Below, in pieces: positions 10,161 through 19,478 of a stretch of DNA of 64,000 bases; the first letter of the stretch is position 1, and the number at the start of each line of letters is the position of its first letter. This DNA comes from Caldicellulosiruptor diazotrophicus (GTDB lineage: Bacteria > Bacillota > Thermoanaerobacteria > Caldicellulosiruptorales > Caldicellulosiruptoraceae): the NCBI RefSeq assembly GCF_017347585.1, contig NZ_AP024480.1, positions 300,001 through 364,000 of the forward strand. The letters run 5' to 3'. The notes beneath the pieces are model-generated. The model made no database searches. It was not told where the DNA came from and was given only the letters and a program-made list of their open reading frames with translations. Position numbers and translations under genes: made by a program.

Positions 10161-11063
10161 GTGCAAACGTCAGCAAAGTACAGAACAACAGAGGATTTGG
10201 TCATTGACATTGTGGTATACACAGTCATGATAATCGTGATGATAGCTACTTTATATCCTTTTTGGAATATACTTGCTATTTCTTTTAACGATGCGCTTGA
10301 TTCCATAAGGGGTGGAATATATCTGTGGCCAAGAAAATTCACACTCAACAACTATAAAGTCATCCTCAGCAATCCTGACATATACCATGCAACCCTAATA
10401 TCAGTTTTGAGAGCTGTTGTAGGAAGTATTGCAAATGTTCTTTCGTGTTTGATGGTTGCATATGGGATTAGTCGAAAGGATTACATATTCAGAAAGTTTA
10501 TCTCCAGAGTTATCGTGTTTACAATGTATTTTAGCGGCGGTCTTATCCCCACATACCTTCTTATGAAAAATCTTCATCTTGTTGGAACGTTTTGGGTGTA
10601 CATTTTGCCTGGTATGGTAAGCGCATTCAATATAATTGTGATAAGAAGCTATATAGACGGACTTCCTCAAAGTCTTATTGAGTCAGCCAAGATTGACGGT
10701 GCAAGCGAATACAGGATACTGTTCCAGATAATAATGCCTCTCTGTCTTCCTGTTTTGGCAACTGTTACACTCTGGGTTGCGGTTGGTCAGTGGAATGCAT
10801 GGTTTGACACCTTCCTGTATAACTCCGGGAAACCAGAGCTTTCTACTTTGCAGTTTGAGCTTCAAAAGATACTGCAGTCTGTTCAGTCTGCATCAACCAA
10901 CCCCGACTTCTCAGCATCGTTTACATCTTCTGGCAGGACTGTGACACCAACTGCTATCCGTGCAACCATGACAATAGTTGCAACACTGCCCATACTTTTT
11001 GTATATCCATTCTTGCAAAGATACTTTATACATGGTCTTACAATTGGTAGTATAAAAGAATAA
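10161..11063 (+). CDS. Sugar ABC transporter permease (YtcP type)
   Basis: A 300-residue partner permease with about six membrane spans and the EAA-type loop ESAKIDGASEYRILFQIIMPLCLP. It has the C-terminal FIHGLTIGSIKE ending common in this family. A GTG start is used, with GAGGGGTG (10143-10150) 10 bases upstream; no ATG fits as well. It forms the membrane channel with the product of 9206-10132. The adjacent YesM/YesN-type pair probably governs expression, since this class of transporter is often next to such regulators. Confidence 0.93.
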   Translation: MQTSAKYRTTEDLVIDIVVYTVMIIVMIATLYPFWNILAISFNDALDSIRGGIYLWPRKFTLNNYKVILSNPDIYHATLISVLRAVVGSIANVLSCLMVAYGISRKDYIFRKFISRVIVFTMYFSGGLIPTYLLMKNLHLVGTFWVYILPGMVSAFNIIVIRSYIDGLPQSLIESAKIDGASEYRILFQIIMPLCLPVLATVTLWVAVGQWNAWFDTFLYNSGKPELSTLQFELQKILQSVQSASTNPDFSASFTSSGRTVTPTAIRATMTIVATLPILFVYPFLQRYFIHGLTIGSIKE

Positions 11064-11111
11064 AAAAGATTGTGTTATAATTAAATCAATATTCTCTTAG
11101 CTTAAAAGAAG

Positions 11112-12914
11112 ATGGAAAGATTCATGCGCAAAGTAATTAAGATTATAAATGATATTCCGCTGTTTAAGAAGATATTTTCCATATTTTTTGTATTTGTTTT
11201 TATTCCCCTTTTGATTTTGAGTAGCCAATTTATCTCGCAGATTGATTTTTATATAAATGATAAGCTCCACAGCCAGCTTGAAAATGCGTCAAATATGGCA
11301 ATTTCAAATTTCAAGAAAGCTATTGAGCTTGCAATAAATCTTGCATATACCATATATTCGGACCCGAGAGTTATTGAAACTGTAAATACTCCGTATTTGT
11401 CTGTTGAGGAATTCTATTATGCGTACGAAAAGAACATAAAACCCGTACTTCAAAACGCAAGAATACTCTATCCGCAAATTTCGCAAATAACAATATACTG
11501 TAACAATCCTACTATATTAAATGCTGATGGGCTGGCGTTTTTGACAGATGAATATAAAAAGTTTTTGCAAAAAGGAGAAAAAGAGGGCAAAAACCTCTAT
11601 GTGTTAAGTGGTCTTGAGAATGAAAAACCGTATGTTTCTATTGTGCTAAATCTTAACTTTTATGAACAGTATGTTCCGAAGTACCAAAATAGCAAATTTA
11701 AAAAATTTTTGAGAATTGATCTGAACAGAGTGTATCTTAACAGTATTTTGAGCACGTTTAAAGATGGTCACATATTTATAGCAGATGATAAAGACACAGT
11801 ATATTTCAGTGACCTTTTGTATTACAACCAGGTTGGAAGACTCAGTGACCTTTTGAAGGAAGAGAAAAATCAAACAATCGTGTTTGAAAAGCTTCTATCA
11901 ACAGAGCTTCCTTACTTTGAAAACTGGAGATACATTGTGACAACCAACAATAGCGAAATATCAAAAAGGCTGCTTGAACATCAGAGAAATTATCTTGCAA
12001 TTGTAGTTTTGTGTTTTTTACTTGCATTTTTTGCACTATTTTTAATAGTAAATTCTGTTATAAATAGGCTATCTCTTTTAGCAAGGCACATAAAAAAGGC
12101 AAGAAAACAGCAGTTTGAAAGTATCGACATTGAAGCTGGTAAAGATGAAATAGGCCAGGTTATAGAAGAGTTCAATATCATGGCACAAAAGATAAAAGAG
12201 CTTCTTGAAAAGGAAATAAAATATAAACTTAAACAAAAAGAGCTGGCACTGGAGAAAAAACAAGCAGAGATAAATGCGCTACAAAGCCAGATAAACCCTC
12301 ATTTTCTTTTTAACACATTAGAAACAATCCGCATGAGAAGTATGCTCAAAAAAGAGTTTGAGACAGCTAAAGTCATAAAACTTCTTGCAAAGCTTTTAAA
12401 ACGAAGCATAAGGTGGGGGAACGACCTTATAACCATTGAAGAGGAAATTTCGGCTATTTATGACTACCTAGAGATACAAAAGTACAGGTTCGGGGAAAAG
12501 CTAAAATTTGAGATTGAGGTTGAGGAGGATGTAAAGTCAACAAAGATACCGAAGATGACCATACAACCTCTTGTTGAGAACGCATGTGTTCATGGGATAG
12601 AAAATAGCAAGGGTGAAGGGAAGGTTTTGGTCAAGGTTTTCAAAGAAGGTGATATGATAGCAATACATGTTGAAGACAACGGAAAAGGCTTAGAAGATGA
12701 TAAGATAACAGAACTCTTGCGGTCTATAAAAGGAGTCTCGTCTGATATGGCAAGTAGTGTGGGACTTAAAAATGTTTTTAGAAGGCTTGAGCTGTTTTAT
12801 GACAAAGATTTTAGCTTTGATGTATTGAGAGGCGAGCTTGGGGGATTAAAAGTTGTGATAAAAATTCCTAACAAGAGGGAATTTGAGGATGCTGTACAAA
12901 GTGTTGATAGTTGA
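11112..12914 (+). CDS. Sensor histidine kinase (YesM-like)
   Basis: A 600-residue membrane kinase. One transmembrane span near residues 20-40, an extracellular sensor of ~250 residues, a second span near 295-318 and a HAMP linker lead to a His-kinase domain of the LytS/YesM class. The phosphoacceptor is H397 in SQINPHFLFNTLE. The ATPase part shows PLVENACVHG and DNGKGL. The gene starts 48 bases after the permease and overlaps the response regulator by about 26 bases, so the pair is translationally coupled. It probably senses sugar or a binding-protein state outside the cell. The ribosome site is weak, so the start is uncertain. Confidence 0.92.
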   Translation: MERFMRKVIKIINDIPLFKKIFSIFFVFVFIPLLILSSQFISQIDFYINDKLHSQLENASNMAISNFKKAIELAINLAYTIYSDPRVIETVNTPYLSVEEFYYAYEKNIKPVLQNARILYPQISQITIYCNNPTILNADGLAFLTDEYKKFLQKGEKEGKNLYVLSGLENEKPYVSIVLNLNFYEQYVPKYQNSKFKKFLRIDLNRVYLNSILSTFKDGHIFIADDKDTVYFSDLLYYNQVGRLSDLLKEEKNQTIVFEKLLSTELPYFENWRYIVTTNNSEISKRLLEHQRNYLAIVVLCFLLAFFALFLIVNSVINRLSLLARHIKKARKQQFESIDIEAGKDEIGQVIEEFNIMAQKIKELLEKEIKYKLKQKELALEKKQAEINALQSQINPHFLFNTLETIRMRSMLKKEFETAKVIKLLAKLLKRSIRWGNDLITIEEEISAIYDYLEIQKYRFGEKLKFEIEVEEDVKSTKIPKMTIQPLVENACVHGIENSKGEGKVLVKVFKEGDMIAIHVEDNGKGLEDDKITELLRSIKGVSSDMASSVGLKNVFRRLELFYDKDFSFDVLRGELGGLKVVIKIPNKREFEDAVQSVDS

Positions 12915-14397
12915 AGATGAGGTATTTATGAGAGAAGGGCTAAAAAACTTGATTGACTGGAAAGAACTCGGGTTTGAGATAGTGGGCGAGGCAGAAGATG
13001 GTCTTTCTGCTTTTGAGTTTATGGAAAAGATGCAGGTTGACGTGCTCATCAGCGATATCAAGGTTCCGCTTTTAAGTGGTCTTGACCTTATCGAGAAGGT
13101 TAAAAGGGAGATAAAAAATCCGCCTGAAGTGATAATCATCAGTGGTTATGCAGATTTTGAATATGCAAAAAAAGCTATCCAGCACGGTGTTGTCAATTAC
13201 ATATTAAAGCCCATTGAAGAAGAAGAGCTTGTTGACACGCTCATGAAAATAAAGTCAAAACTCAAAAAGAGAGAGTTAATTAAAGAAGGTAAAAGCTTGC
13301 TTGCTCTTGAGAAAAGTTTTGAAGAAACGATAGAAAATAGCAATATTAATATAGAAAATGGAGTTTATGTTGGAATAGTTTATTTTAAAGAAATGTCGAA
13401 CTGGCTTAGTCTCTATCTTGATGAGAGAATTGAAAATATGTTGTTAAGGATAAAGGAGTGTTTTGAGCAGTTTAAAAGAGAAGGACTTGTGTATGAGTTT
13501 TCAGAGGTTGAAGGCAAGTACTACGTAGTTGCAACATCTGAAGAGGACATCAAAAAGGCATATCAGAGCATAAAAAATATTGTTGACTTTGCAACAGAGA
13601 TTGTGTTTGCTTTTTCAAGAAAGATTTCAAAATGGACTCAATTTTTTGATGCTATTTACGAAGCAGCATACTCTTTGAACTTTGCACTTTTTTACAATCA
13701 GACAGGAATCGCATTTTATAGTAGCAGTCTGCCCAGTTCAAAAGAGCTTTTGTACTTAAAAGAATATGACAAAAAACTCATTTTGGCTATTGAAGAAGAG
13801 AATAGCCAGAACCTACAAAAGATAATTAAAGAAATGATTGAGGATATTAAAAAAGAAAGGTATCAGCTTGACTTTTTGAGGACGTATTTGAGCTTTGTAG
13901 TGGTATCTATAAGCTCTTATTTTAGTAGGATGGGTCTAAATTTAGAAGATGAAATAGAGTACTTTTCAAGTTTGAAGTTGGAATTTTCAAACGTTGAGGA
14001 TATAGAAAAAAGTATGCTAAAATTTTGTGAAGGAGTACTGAACAAGTTTAGGCATTGGAAAACAAGCCTATCTAACGGTATCATGAGCGAGCTTGAAAAG
14101 TATATAAAGGAAAACTATAACAAGAACCTGACATTGAAATCTGTTGCGCAAAAGTTTTATCTGAATCCTGTGTACTTGGGTCAGCTTTTCAAAAAGCATT
14201 ACGGAATGTATTTCAACTCTTATTTGCAAAAGATACGAGTTGAAGAAGCAAAAAGGCTTTTGTTGTCCACTAATATGAAAATATACGAAATTTCACAGGC
14301 AGTTGGGTACAACGACACAGACTATTTTATACAGTGTTTTGCAAAATTTTGCAACATGACGCCTAATCAGTATAGGAAAAAGTACAGAAAAGTATAA
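12889..14397 (+). CDS. Response regulator, AraC-type (YesN-like)
   Basis: A ~502-residue response regulator. An N-terminal receiver domain (LIVEDE acidic pocket, phospho-acceptor D56 in LISDIKVP, K in ILKPIEEEE) is joined through a ~250-residue middle region to a C-terminal AraC double helix-turn-helix (NLTLKSVAQKFYLNPVYLGQLFK, then IYEISQAVGYNDTDYFIQCFAKF). The ATG at 12889 follows GAGGGA (12875-12880); an in-frame TTG at 12883 is possible. It overlaps the kinase gene and probably activates the neighbouring transporter genes. A terminator follows directly. Confidence 0.93.
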   Translation: MLYKVLIVEDEVFMREGLKNLIDWKELGFEIVGEAEDGLSAFEFMEKMQVDVLISDIKVPLLSGLDLIEKVKREIKNPPEVIIISGYADFEYAKKAIQHGVVNYILKPIEEEELVDTLMKIKSKLKKRELIKEGKSLLALEKSFEETIENSNINIENGVYVGIVYFKEMSNWLSLYLDERIENMLLRIKECFEQFKREGLVYEFSEVEGKYYVVATSEEDIKKAYQSIKNIVDFATEIVFAFSRKISKWTQFFDAIYEAAYSLNFALFYNQTGIAFYSSSLPSSKELLYLKEYDKKLILAIEEENSQNLQKIIKEMIEDIKKERYQLDFLRTYLSFVVVSISSYFSRMGLNLEDEIEYFSSLKLEFSNVEDIEKSMLKFCEGVLNKFRHWKTSLSNGIMSELEKYIKENYNKNLTLKSVAQKFYLNPVYLGQLFKKHYGMYFNSYLQKIRVEEAKRLLLSTNMKIYEISQAVGYNDTDYFIQCFAKFCNMTPNQYRKKYRKV

Positions 14398-14400
14398 AAA

Positions 14401-14446
14401 GAAGGCTGGGACTTTTGCAAAAAGCACATTCCCAGCCTTCTTTTGT
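14401..14446. terminator. Convergent terminator between yesN-like gene and metE
   Basis: GAAGGCTGGGA (14401-14411) pairs with TCCCAGCCTTC (14430-14440), followed by TTTTGTTTTT. On the minus strand the A-rich left side gives a weaker T run, so it may serve both converging genes. Confidence 0.85.
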
Positions 14447-14471
14447 TTTTATGTGAGGAGGAGAACTTATT

Positions 14472-16745
14472 TTATAAGTTATTTCTAACTTCCCACGCTG
14501 CAAGAACCATATTTTGCAATGTTGGTAAAACTTCTTCTTCTTTTCTGGTTTTAAGACCGCAGTCAGGGTTTACCCACAGCCTGTCTTTTCCAACCTTTTC
14601 TATCATCTTTAAAATGAGCTTTTTCATCTCTTCCTTTGATACAATCCTTGGTGAGTGAACATCAAACACGCCAGGACCTACCTCAGCTTTTAAACTGCTT
14701 TTGTTTATGCTGTCAAGCAAGGTAAAATCAGATTTAGCTGCCTCAAAAGTTATAACATCAACGTCCATCTTTGCTATTTCGTCTAAAAGCTCGTCAAAGT
14801 TGCTATAACACATATGTGTGTGGATTTGAGTTTCTGGTTTTACCTTTGAGCATGTGAGTTTAAATGCCTTTATTGCCCATGATAAATATTCACTTTGTTC
14901 AGATCGTCTTAGCGGCAGTTTTTCAATCAGTGCTGCCTCGTCAATCTGAATAATCTTTACACCTTCTTTTTCAAGTTCTAAAACCTCTTCTTTTATTGCA
15001 AGAGCAAGCTGGAAAGCAACATTTTTTAATGGTATGTCTTCACGCACAAACGACCAGTTAAGGATTGTCACAGGCCCTGTCAAAATTCCCTTAACAGGTT
15101 TTTTTGTTAGGCTCTGTGCATATTTTATATACTCAACTGTAATCGGTCTTTTTCTCTTTATGTCTGAGAATATTATTGGTGGTTTTACGCATCTTGTACC
15201 GTATGATTGAACCCAGCCGTTTTGAGTAATTAAAAACCCTTCTAAATTTTCACCAAAAAACTCTACCATGTCATTTCTCTCATATTCGCCATGGACGAGC
15301 ACATCAAGCCCGATTTCTTCCTGAAGCTTTATTACCCTTTCAATTTTGGATTTTATAAAGCTTTCATATTCTTCAAATGTTATCTCACCTTTTTTGAGTT
15401 TGCTTCGAGCGGACCTTACATCTTGGGTTTGTGGGAATGACCCAATTGTTGTTGTCGAAAGTTGTGGAAGCTTTAAAACCTCTTTTTGAAGCTTAATTCT
15501 TTCTTCAAAACATGGTTTTCTTTCAAAGTCATCGTCTGTAAGATTATTTACAGCTGTGCTGATATCTGAAATCTTATTTTTCTCAAGTTCTTCAAAAAGC
15601 TGAACATTTTTAATATACATACTATTTGCAGTAAAGTTTTCTTGAGAGAATAAAAGTTTTAGATCAGACAGTTCTTTTAATTTTTCTTCAGCAAACGCTA
15701 AAAACTTCTTTTTTTCGCTATCAAGATTTGTTTCGAACTTTAAAGAGTATGGCACAAAGAGCAAAGAACATGATGTTGAAATTACAATGTTTTTCTTGTC
15801 AACAAAGGAGGAGAGCATATTTAAAAGCTCAAGCGTATTTTTGTAGTTGTTTTTAAACACATTTCTGCCGTTTACAACTCCAGCAACCAAGAACTTTTCC
15901 TGTGGGAAACCAAATTTTTTAATCAGATCTAAATTGAATTTTCCATCAACAAAGTCAAGTCCAATTGCGTCAAAATCAAGGGAGATTATCTTTTCAAAAC
16001 AGTCTCTGACATCTCCAAAATAGGTTTGAAGAAGTACCTTTAGATTTCCTTTATGAGAAAGAAGATTGCGATAGAAACTTTCAAAAAGTTCTATATCTTT
16101 TGTACTCAAGTCAGTGACAAGTATTGGCTCATCTATCTGAACAAACTCGCAACCCAACTCTTCAAACCTTCTTAGTATTTGAATATATACATCAAGTAGC
16201 TTTTCCCAAAAAGATTTGTCATACATATCAACATTCGATTTTTTGGAAAGCTTCAGAAAAGTAAGAGCACCGATTATCACCGGTTTTGTCTTGATTCCTA
16301 TCGAAAATGCTTCGGCAAATTCATCAAAAGGTTTTGTTGATGAAAGCTCAAATTTGGTTTTTTCAGTGATTTCAGGTACAAGATAATGATAGTTTGTAAA
16401 GAACCACTTTTTCATTGGCAAAGCTTTAAAGTCGTTTTTTTGGTCTTGATACCCTTTTGCAAGAGCAAAGTATAGGTCAAGGTCGTCTGAAAAAACCGAC
16501 TTGTATTCCTCAGGTATTGATCCTACAAGCATTGCATGGTCTAAAAAAGTGTCATAAAACGAAAAATCATTTGATGATATAAGGTCAACACCATACTCTT
16601 TTTGAAGTTGCCAGTGAGTTTTTTTCAACTCTTTTGAATTTTGTATTAGTTCTTCTTTTGAAAGCTTTTTGTCAAGATAGCTCTCAACCCATTTTTTAAG
16701 TTCTCTATTCTGGCCTATTCTTGGAAAACCAACAACTGAAATCAT
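14472..16745 (-). CDS. metE: Cobalamin-independent methionine synthase
   Basis: A 757-residue enzyme that transfers a methyl group from methyltetrahydropteroyl-polyglutamate to homocysteine, the last step of methionine synthesis without B12. The N-terminal half (VVGFPRIGQNRELKK) and the C-terminal catalytic half are both present. Zinc ligands are visible as H and C in IHTHMCYS and C in NPDCGLKTR, with RHGEYERNDM-like substrate residues. The length is normal. GGAGG lies ~12 bases before the ATG. The gene lies behind a cobalamin riboswitch and its terminator, so B12 should shut it off, implying a B12-dependent MetH or B12 uptake elsewhere in the genome. Confidence 0.97.
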   Translation of the reverse strand: MISVVGFPRIGQNRELKKWVESYLDKKLSKEELIQNSKELKKTHWQLQKEYGVDLISSNDFSFYDTFLDHAMLVGSIPEEYKSVFSDDLDLYFALAKGYQDQKNDFKALPMKKWFFTNYHYLVPEITEKTKFELSSTKPFDEFAEAFSIGIKTKPVIIGALTFLKLSKKSNVDMYDKSFWEKLLDVYIQILRRFEELGCEFVQIDEPILVTDLSTKDIELFESFYRNLLSHKGNLKVLLQTYFGDVRDCFEKIISLDFDAIGLDFVDGKFNLDLIKKFGFPQEKFLVAGVVNGRNVFKNNYKNTLELLNMLSSFVDKKNIVISTSCSLLFVPYSLKFETNLDSEKKKFLAFAEEKLKELSDLKLLFSQENFTANSMYIKNVQLFEELEKNKISDISTAVNNLTDDDFERKPCFEERIKLQKEVLKLPQLSTTTIGSFPQTQDVRSARSKLKKGEITFEEYESFIKSKIERVIKLQEEIGLDVLVHGEYERNDMVEFFGENLEGFLITQNGWVQSYGTRCVKPPIIFSDIKRKRPITVEYIKYAQSLTKKPVKGILTGPVTILNWSFVREDIPLKNVAFQLALAIKEEVLELEKEGVKIIQIDEAALIEKLPLRRSEQSEYLSWAIKAFKLTCSKVKPETQIHTHMCYSNFDELLDEIAKMDVDVITFEAAKSDFTLLDSINKSSLKAEVGPGVFDVHSPRIVSKEEMKKLILKMIEKVGKDRLWVNPDCGLKTRKEEEVLPTLQNMVLAAWEVRNNL

Positions 16746-16785
16746 CTTACACTTTCAACCTCCTAACTAAAATTTTTTCTTATGC

Positions 16786-16850
16786 CCAAAACAAAATGGG
16801 CCTTTACTGCCGTCAAAAAGGCACAAATTGCGTCAAGGCAGTAAAGACCC
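16786..16850 (-). terminator. Riboswitch expression-platform terminator before metE
   Basis: Read on the minus strand, GGGTCTTTACTGCC pairs with GGCAGTAAAGGCCC (14-bp stem with one G-T pair) and is followed by ATTTTGTTTT. It lies between the cobalamin aptamer and metE, as expected for B12-triggered termination. A further minus-strand hairpin near 16973-17008 (CCTTG/CAAGG and ACTGT/ACAGT arms) could take part in the switch. Confidence 0.8.
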
Positions 16851-17013
16851 ATTACTAGCGTTTTCAAAAAGCTTTTGCTTTTAAAATGCTTTTTTAAAAA
16901 AGAATAAAAGCTTTTAAAACAATGTATGACAAGGGCTAAAAAAGAACAAAACACCCCTCCGGTCTTTACCACCTTGACTGTACTTCCCACCGAAGACAGT
17001 ACAAGGCATCTCA

Positions 17014-17232
17014 AACAGGCAGGTCTCCTGGCTCGCACCTCATCCAAAACCCTCTTTGGCCTTCCCAGAAGGCAAGCCCCACTTTTCAGGAGAGGAACCC
17101 AACCTTCCAGTGGCAAAAGTTTATTGAGGGCTTGTCAGTGCTCACAGTAGCGGGGGCTGCAGCGGATTTTCACCGCTTTCCCTATTAAGCCGCCAAATGG
17201 CAGCACCTGCTTGATAGGTAAAGGTGCCTATC
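17014..17232 (-). promoter_or_regulatory. Cobalamin (adenosylcobalamin) riboswitch
   Basis: On the minus strand the region carries the hallmarks of the B12 riboswitch in order. These are AGGTGCTGCC...GGCGGCTTAATAGGGAAAGC, the core GTGAAAATCCGC, the B12-box-like CAGCCCCCGCTACTGTGA, GCCACTGG...GGGAAGGC, and the closing GAGCCAGGAGACCTGCC. It sits about 270 bases upstream of metE with a terminator between. Ligand binding is expected to favour termination and repress the B12-independent enzyme. Confidence 0.93.
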
Positions 17233-17447
17233 GCAAATATTCAATTTTTCAAACTTTGTATTGCATATTTGCAATGAAAATTGACAATTGTATTTATGCA
17301 ATGAATTTTATATCAAACATGTTAATTGAAAAGTTAGGAGTTGTCAATATATTAAAAATTTTTGATATATAACTGTGATTGCAACAACAAATGAAACTAT
17401 AAAAACAACATTGAAGTTATTTTTATAGAGAAGATAAATAAGCAAGT

Positions 17448-17708
17448 TTATGTATTTTTCAAAGCTTTATCGTGTTCAACAATATTTCTAAAAATTATTC
17501 CATCTTCTTTGTACTGCCATGTCAGTCTTATTCCCATCGTAATGCCTGTTTCAAATATATCTTTTGTCCCTTGGATTTTTTTAGTTTGCAAAAAAGGGTG
17601 GTATGAATTTTGTAATAATAGTTCTAACTTTTTCTTTAGTATCTTTTTTGCATCTGGTGGCAATTTGTTTACTTTTTCTTTGAAAAGTTGCGAGTAATAA
17701 ATCTTCAT
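17448..17708 (-). CDS. RelE/ParE-superfamily toxin
   Basis: An 86-residue protein with the RelE/YoeB-like fold pattern: an N-terminal strand IYYSQLFKEKVNKLP, a long basic helix (DAKKILKKKLELLL), then strands GITMGIRLTWQYKEDGIIFRNIVEHD with basic and His residues near the end. Such toxins usually cut mRNA on the ribosome. It begins 7 bases after the stop of an AbrB-type antitoxin frame, the usual antitoxin-first order. The toxin frame looks complete while the antitoxin frame is damaged at its 5' end, so activity may be lost or controlled otherwise. Confidence 0.8.
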   Translation of the reverse strand: MKIYYSQLFKEKVNKLPPDAKKILKKKLELLLQNSYHPFLQTKKIQGTKDIFETGITMGIRLTWQYKEDGIIFRNIVEHDKALKNT

Positions 17709-17715
17709 TCGTCAT

Positions 17716-17985
17716 TCAACCCAAATCATCAAATAACTCTTGCAACGAATTAGCCACCATGAGTTTGCCTTCCTTGATTTCCTGTTCTACAGTTGCTTCT
17801 TCTCTTTGCCACTTCTCAGAGTAAAACCACCCCTGCTCTTTCGCAATAGTTACTACAGGCGTTAAAATTATCCTACCATCCTTCTCCTCTATTTGTAATA
17901 AATCACCTACACGCAAGTCTAATTTCTTCAGAATTTGAGCTGGAATTATCACTCGGGATTTTTACTTTATTTAAACTATCACCAT
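17716..17985 (-). pseudogene. AbrB/SpoVT-domain antitoxin with two in-frame stops
   Basis: The frame resembles a short AbrB-like antitoxin (RVIIPAQILKKLDLRVGDLLQIEEKDGRIILTPVV, then a C-terminal toxin-binding tail). Reading from the ATG at 17985, behind GAGGTGAG, gives MVIV-stop-IK-stop-KSRVIIPAQ. Two TAA codons (17971-17973, 17962-17964) therefore interrupt the first beta strand, all in one frame, so single-base changes from AAA, GAA or CAA would explain them. Restart at the GTG at 17952 would give a 78-residue protein lacking its first strand. Either the antitoxin is dead or it is made by reinitiation. Confidence 0.78.
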
Positions 17986-18055
17986 TTCTCACCTCTTAAA
18001 GCTTAGAAAGTTTTACTTTCTAACTTTAGTATATTCTTGCTAAATATTTTTCAAT

Positions 18056-19000
18056 TTAAAATATTAAGTCCAAGAATTTCAGCATATCAATCTTTTCCCT
18101 TATTTCCATTCCCTTTGTTGTAAGATAATTTCCAACCATACAACCATTTATTCCACATTCATATGCCATTATTTCCTTATCTCCGAGTGCATTTTCTTTC
18201 CCGCCTGCAAGAAGAATGGTCTTCCTTGGTAGTATAATTCTAAATAGTGCCAGGGTGATAAAAATTTCGTTTTGGTCTATGATCTTCATATCTTCCAAAG
18301 GCGTGCCTTTTATTGGGTTTAATATGTTGATTGGAACAGAATCAACCTTTAATTCTCTCAGTTCAAATGCAAGCTTAATTCTCTCAATCATATCCTCGCC
18401 CATTGAAATTATTCCACCACTGCAGATTTCAAGACCTGCCTCTTTTGCAATCTTTAAAGTCTCAATCTTTTGCTGATGAGTATGGGTGGAGCAGATATTT
18501 TTAAAATATGTGCTGGATGTCTCTAAGTTATTGTGATACTTTACAACCCCAGCTTTCAATAACTTTTTTGCCCTTTCTTGAGTAAGAAAGCCGAGCGATG
18601 CACACAAAAGAATGTTATAATTCTTTGAGATATATGAATAGATGTCTAAAATTTTTTCGAATTCTGAGTCATTAAGCTTTTCACCACTTGTGACTAAGGA
18701 AAATCTTTTTGCTGGAAAAGATATTACATTCTCAAGATACTCTGTTACCTCATCAAGCGTTGCAAGATCTTTTATCTCAATTGAACAACTGTGATGGATA
18801 GACTGGGAGCAAAACTTGCAGTCTTGAGAACAAAGTCCTACCTTTGCAGGGAAAATAGAGCAAAGCTCAATTGTGTTTTCAAAATAATGTTGTTTTATAG
18901 TATTGGCAAGGTTTTTTACCAGGTCTGCATCATGTTTTGCAATTTCATAAAGTATAATTGCCTCATTGAAATTAATATCTCTCTCATACTCAACTATCAT
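18056..19000 (-). CDS. bioB: Biotin synthase
   Basis: A ~314-residue radical-SAM enzyme that inserts sulfur into dethiobiotin. The 4Fe-4S motif is C57-x3-C61-x2-C64 in [13 protein letters not shown]. Family segments [28 protein letters not shown] and LLAGGKEN follow in the normal order, the last holding residues near the 2Fe-2S site. The ATG at 19000 behind AAAGAAG is preferred to a TTG 48 bases upstream because BioB proteins usually begin close to this point. No other biotin genes adjoin it. Biotin is needed by the decarboxylase carrier encoded at 33675-34025. Confidence 0.94.
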   Translation of the reverse strand: MIVEYERDINFNEAIILYEIAKHDADLVKNLANTIKQHYFENTIELCSIFPAKVGLCSQDCKFCSQSIHHSCSIEIKDLATLDEVTEYLENVISFPAKRFSLVTSGEKLNDSEFEKILDIYSYISKNYNILLCASLGFLTQERAKKLLKAGVVKYHNNLETSSTYFKNICSTHTHQQKIETLKIAKEAGLEICSGGIISMGEDMIERIKLAFELRELKVDSVPINILNPIKGTPLEDMKIIDQNEIFITLALFRIILPRKTILLAGGKENALGDKEIMAYECGINGCMVGNYLTTKGMEIREKIDMLKFLDLIF

Positions 19001-19293
19001 TTTTTCAACTTCTTTAACAAATTGAACTGATTGAAAAAAATTCAGCAACTAAATCATCTCCAAACGAAAATGTTTAATTTTAATGATAGCATATAAATTA
19101 CAAATAGTAAACTATAAATTAAAATACGGTTTACATAGAAGCAAAAAAATAATTGTTTCAAAGAAGAAGATACGAAAGATGTCTAACAATAAAAATAAAC
19201 TCGTACAAAAATTATTGTTTACTGGTGCAAGGTTTTTGAAGGGAAAGTTGCCTTTTTAATTCCAATTTAAACCACCTAAAAACCCAATAAAAA

Positions 19294-19386
19294 TGGCGGA
19301 GAGAGAGGGATTTGAACCCTCGGTACCCCTTTTGGGGGTACACACGATTTCCAGTCGTGCGCCTTCGACCACTCGGCCATCTCTCC
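19294..19386 (-). tRNA. tRNA-Ser (anticodon GGA)
   Basis: A minus-strand class-II tRNA. Acceptor GGAGAGA pairs with TCTCTCC, followed by discriminator G and an encoded CCA. The D arm is TGGCCGAGTGGTCGAAGGC, the anticodon arm CACGACT-GGA-AATCGTG, the long variable stem GTACCCC...GGGGTAC, and the T arm GAGGGTTCAAATCCCTC. The GGA anticodon reads UCC/UCU serine codons. All stems pair well, so it should be functional. Confidence 0.96.
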
Positions 19387-19478
19387 GCTACTATTCCCTT
19401 TTCACTTTATCTATTATAAGGCATATTTTGAGTTTTGACAATGGGAAAGTTAGAAGCAAGAAGTAAAAACTCGAAAAG

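Noticed and set aside
16763-17150. Open frames on both strands upstream of metE
   Set aside because: The region is the cobalamin riboswitch and terminator; the frames follow RNA structure and not protein.
17014-17232. A T-box or SAM riboswitch for metE
   Set aside because: The T-box sequence and SAM-I core are missing, while the cobalamin blocks are present in the right order.
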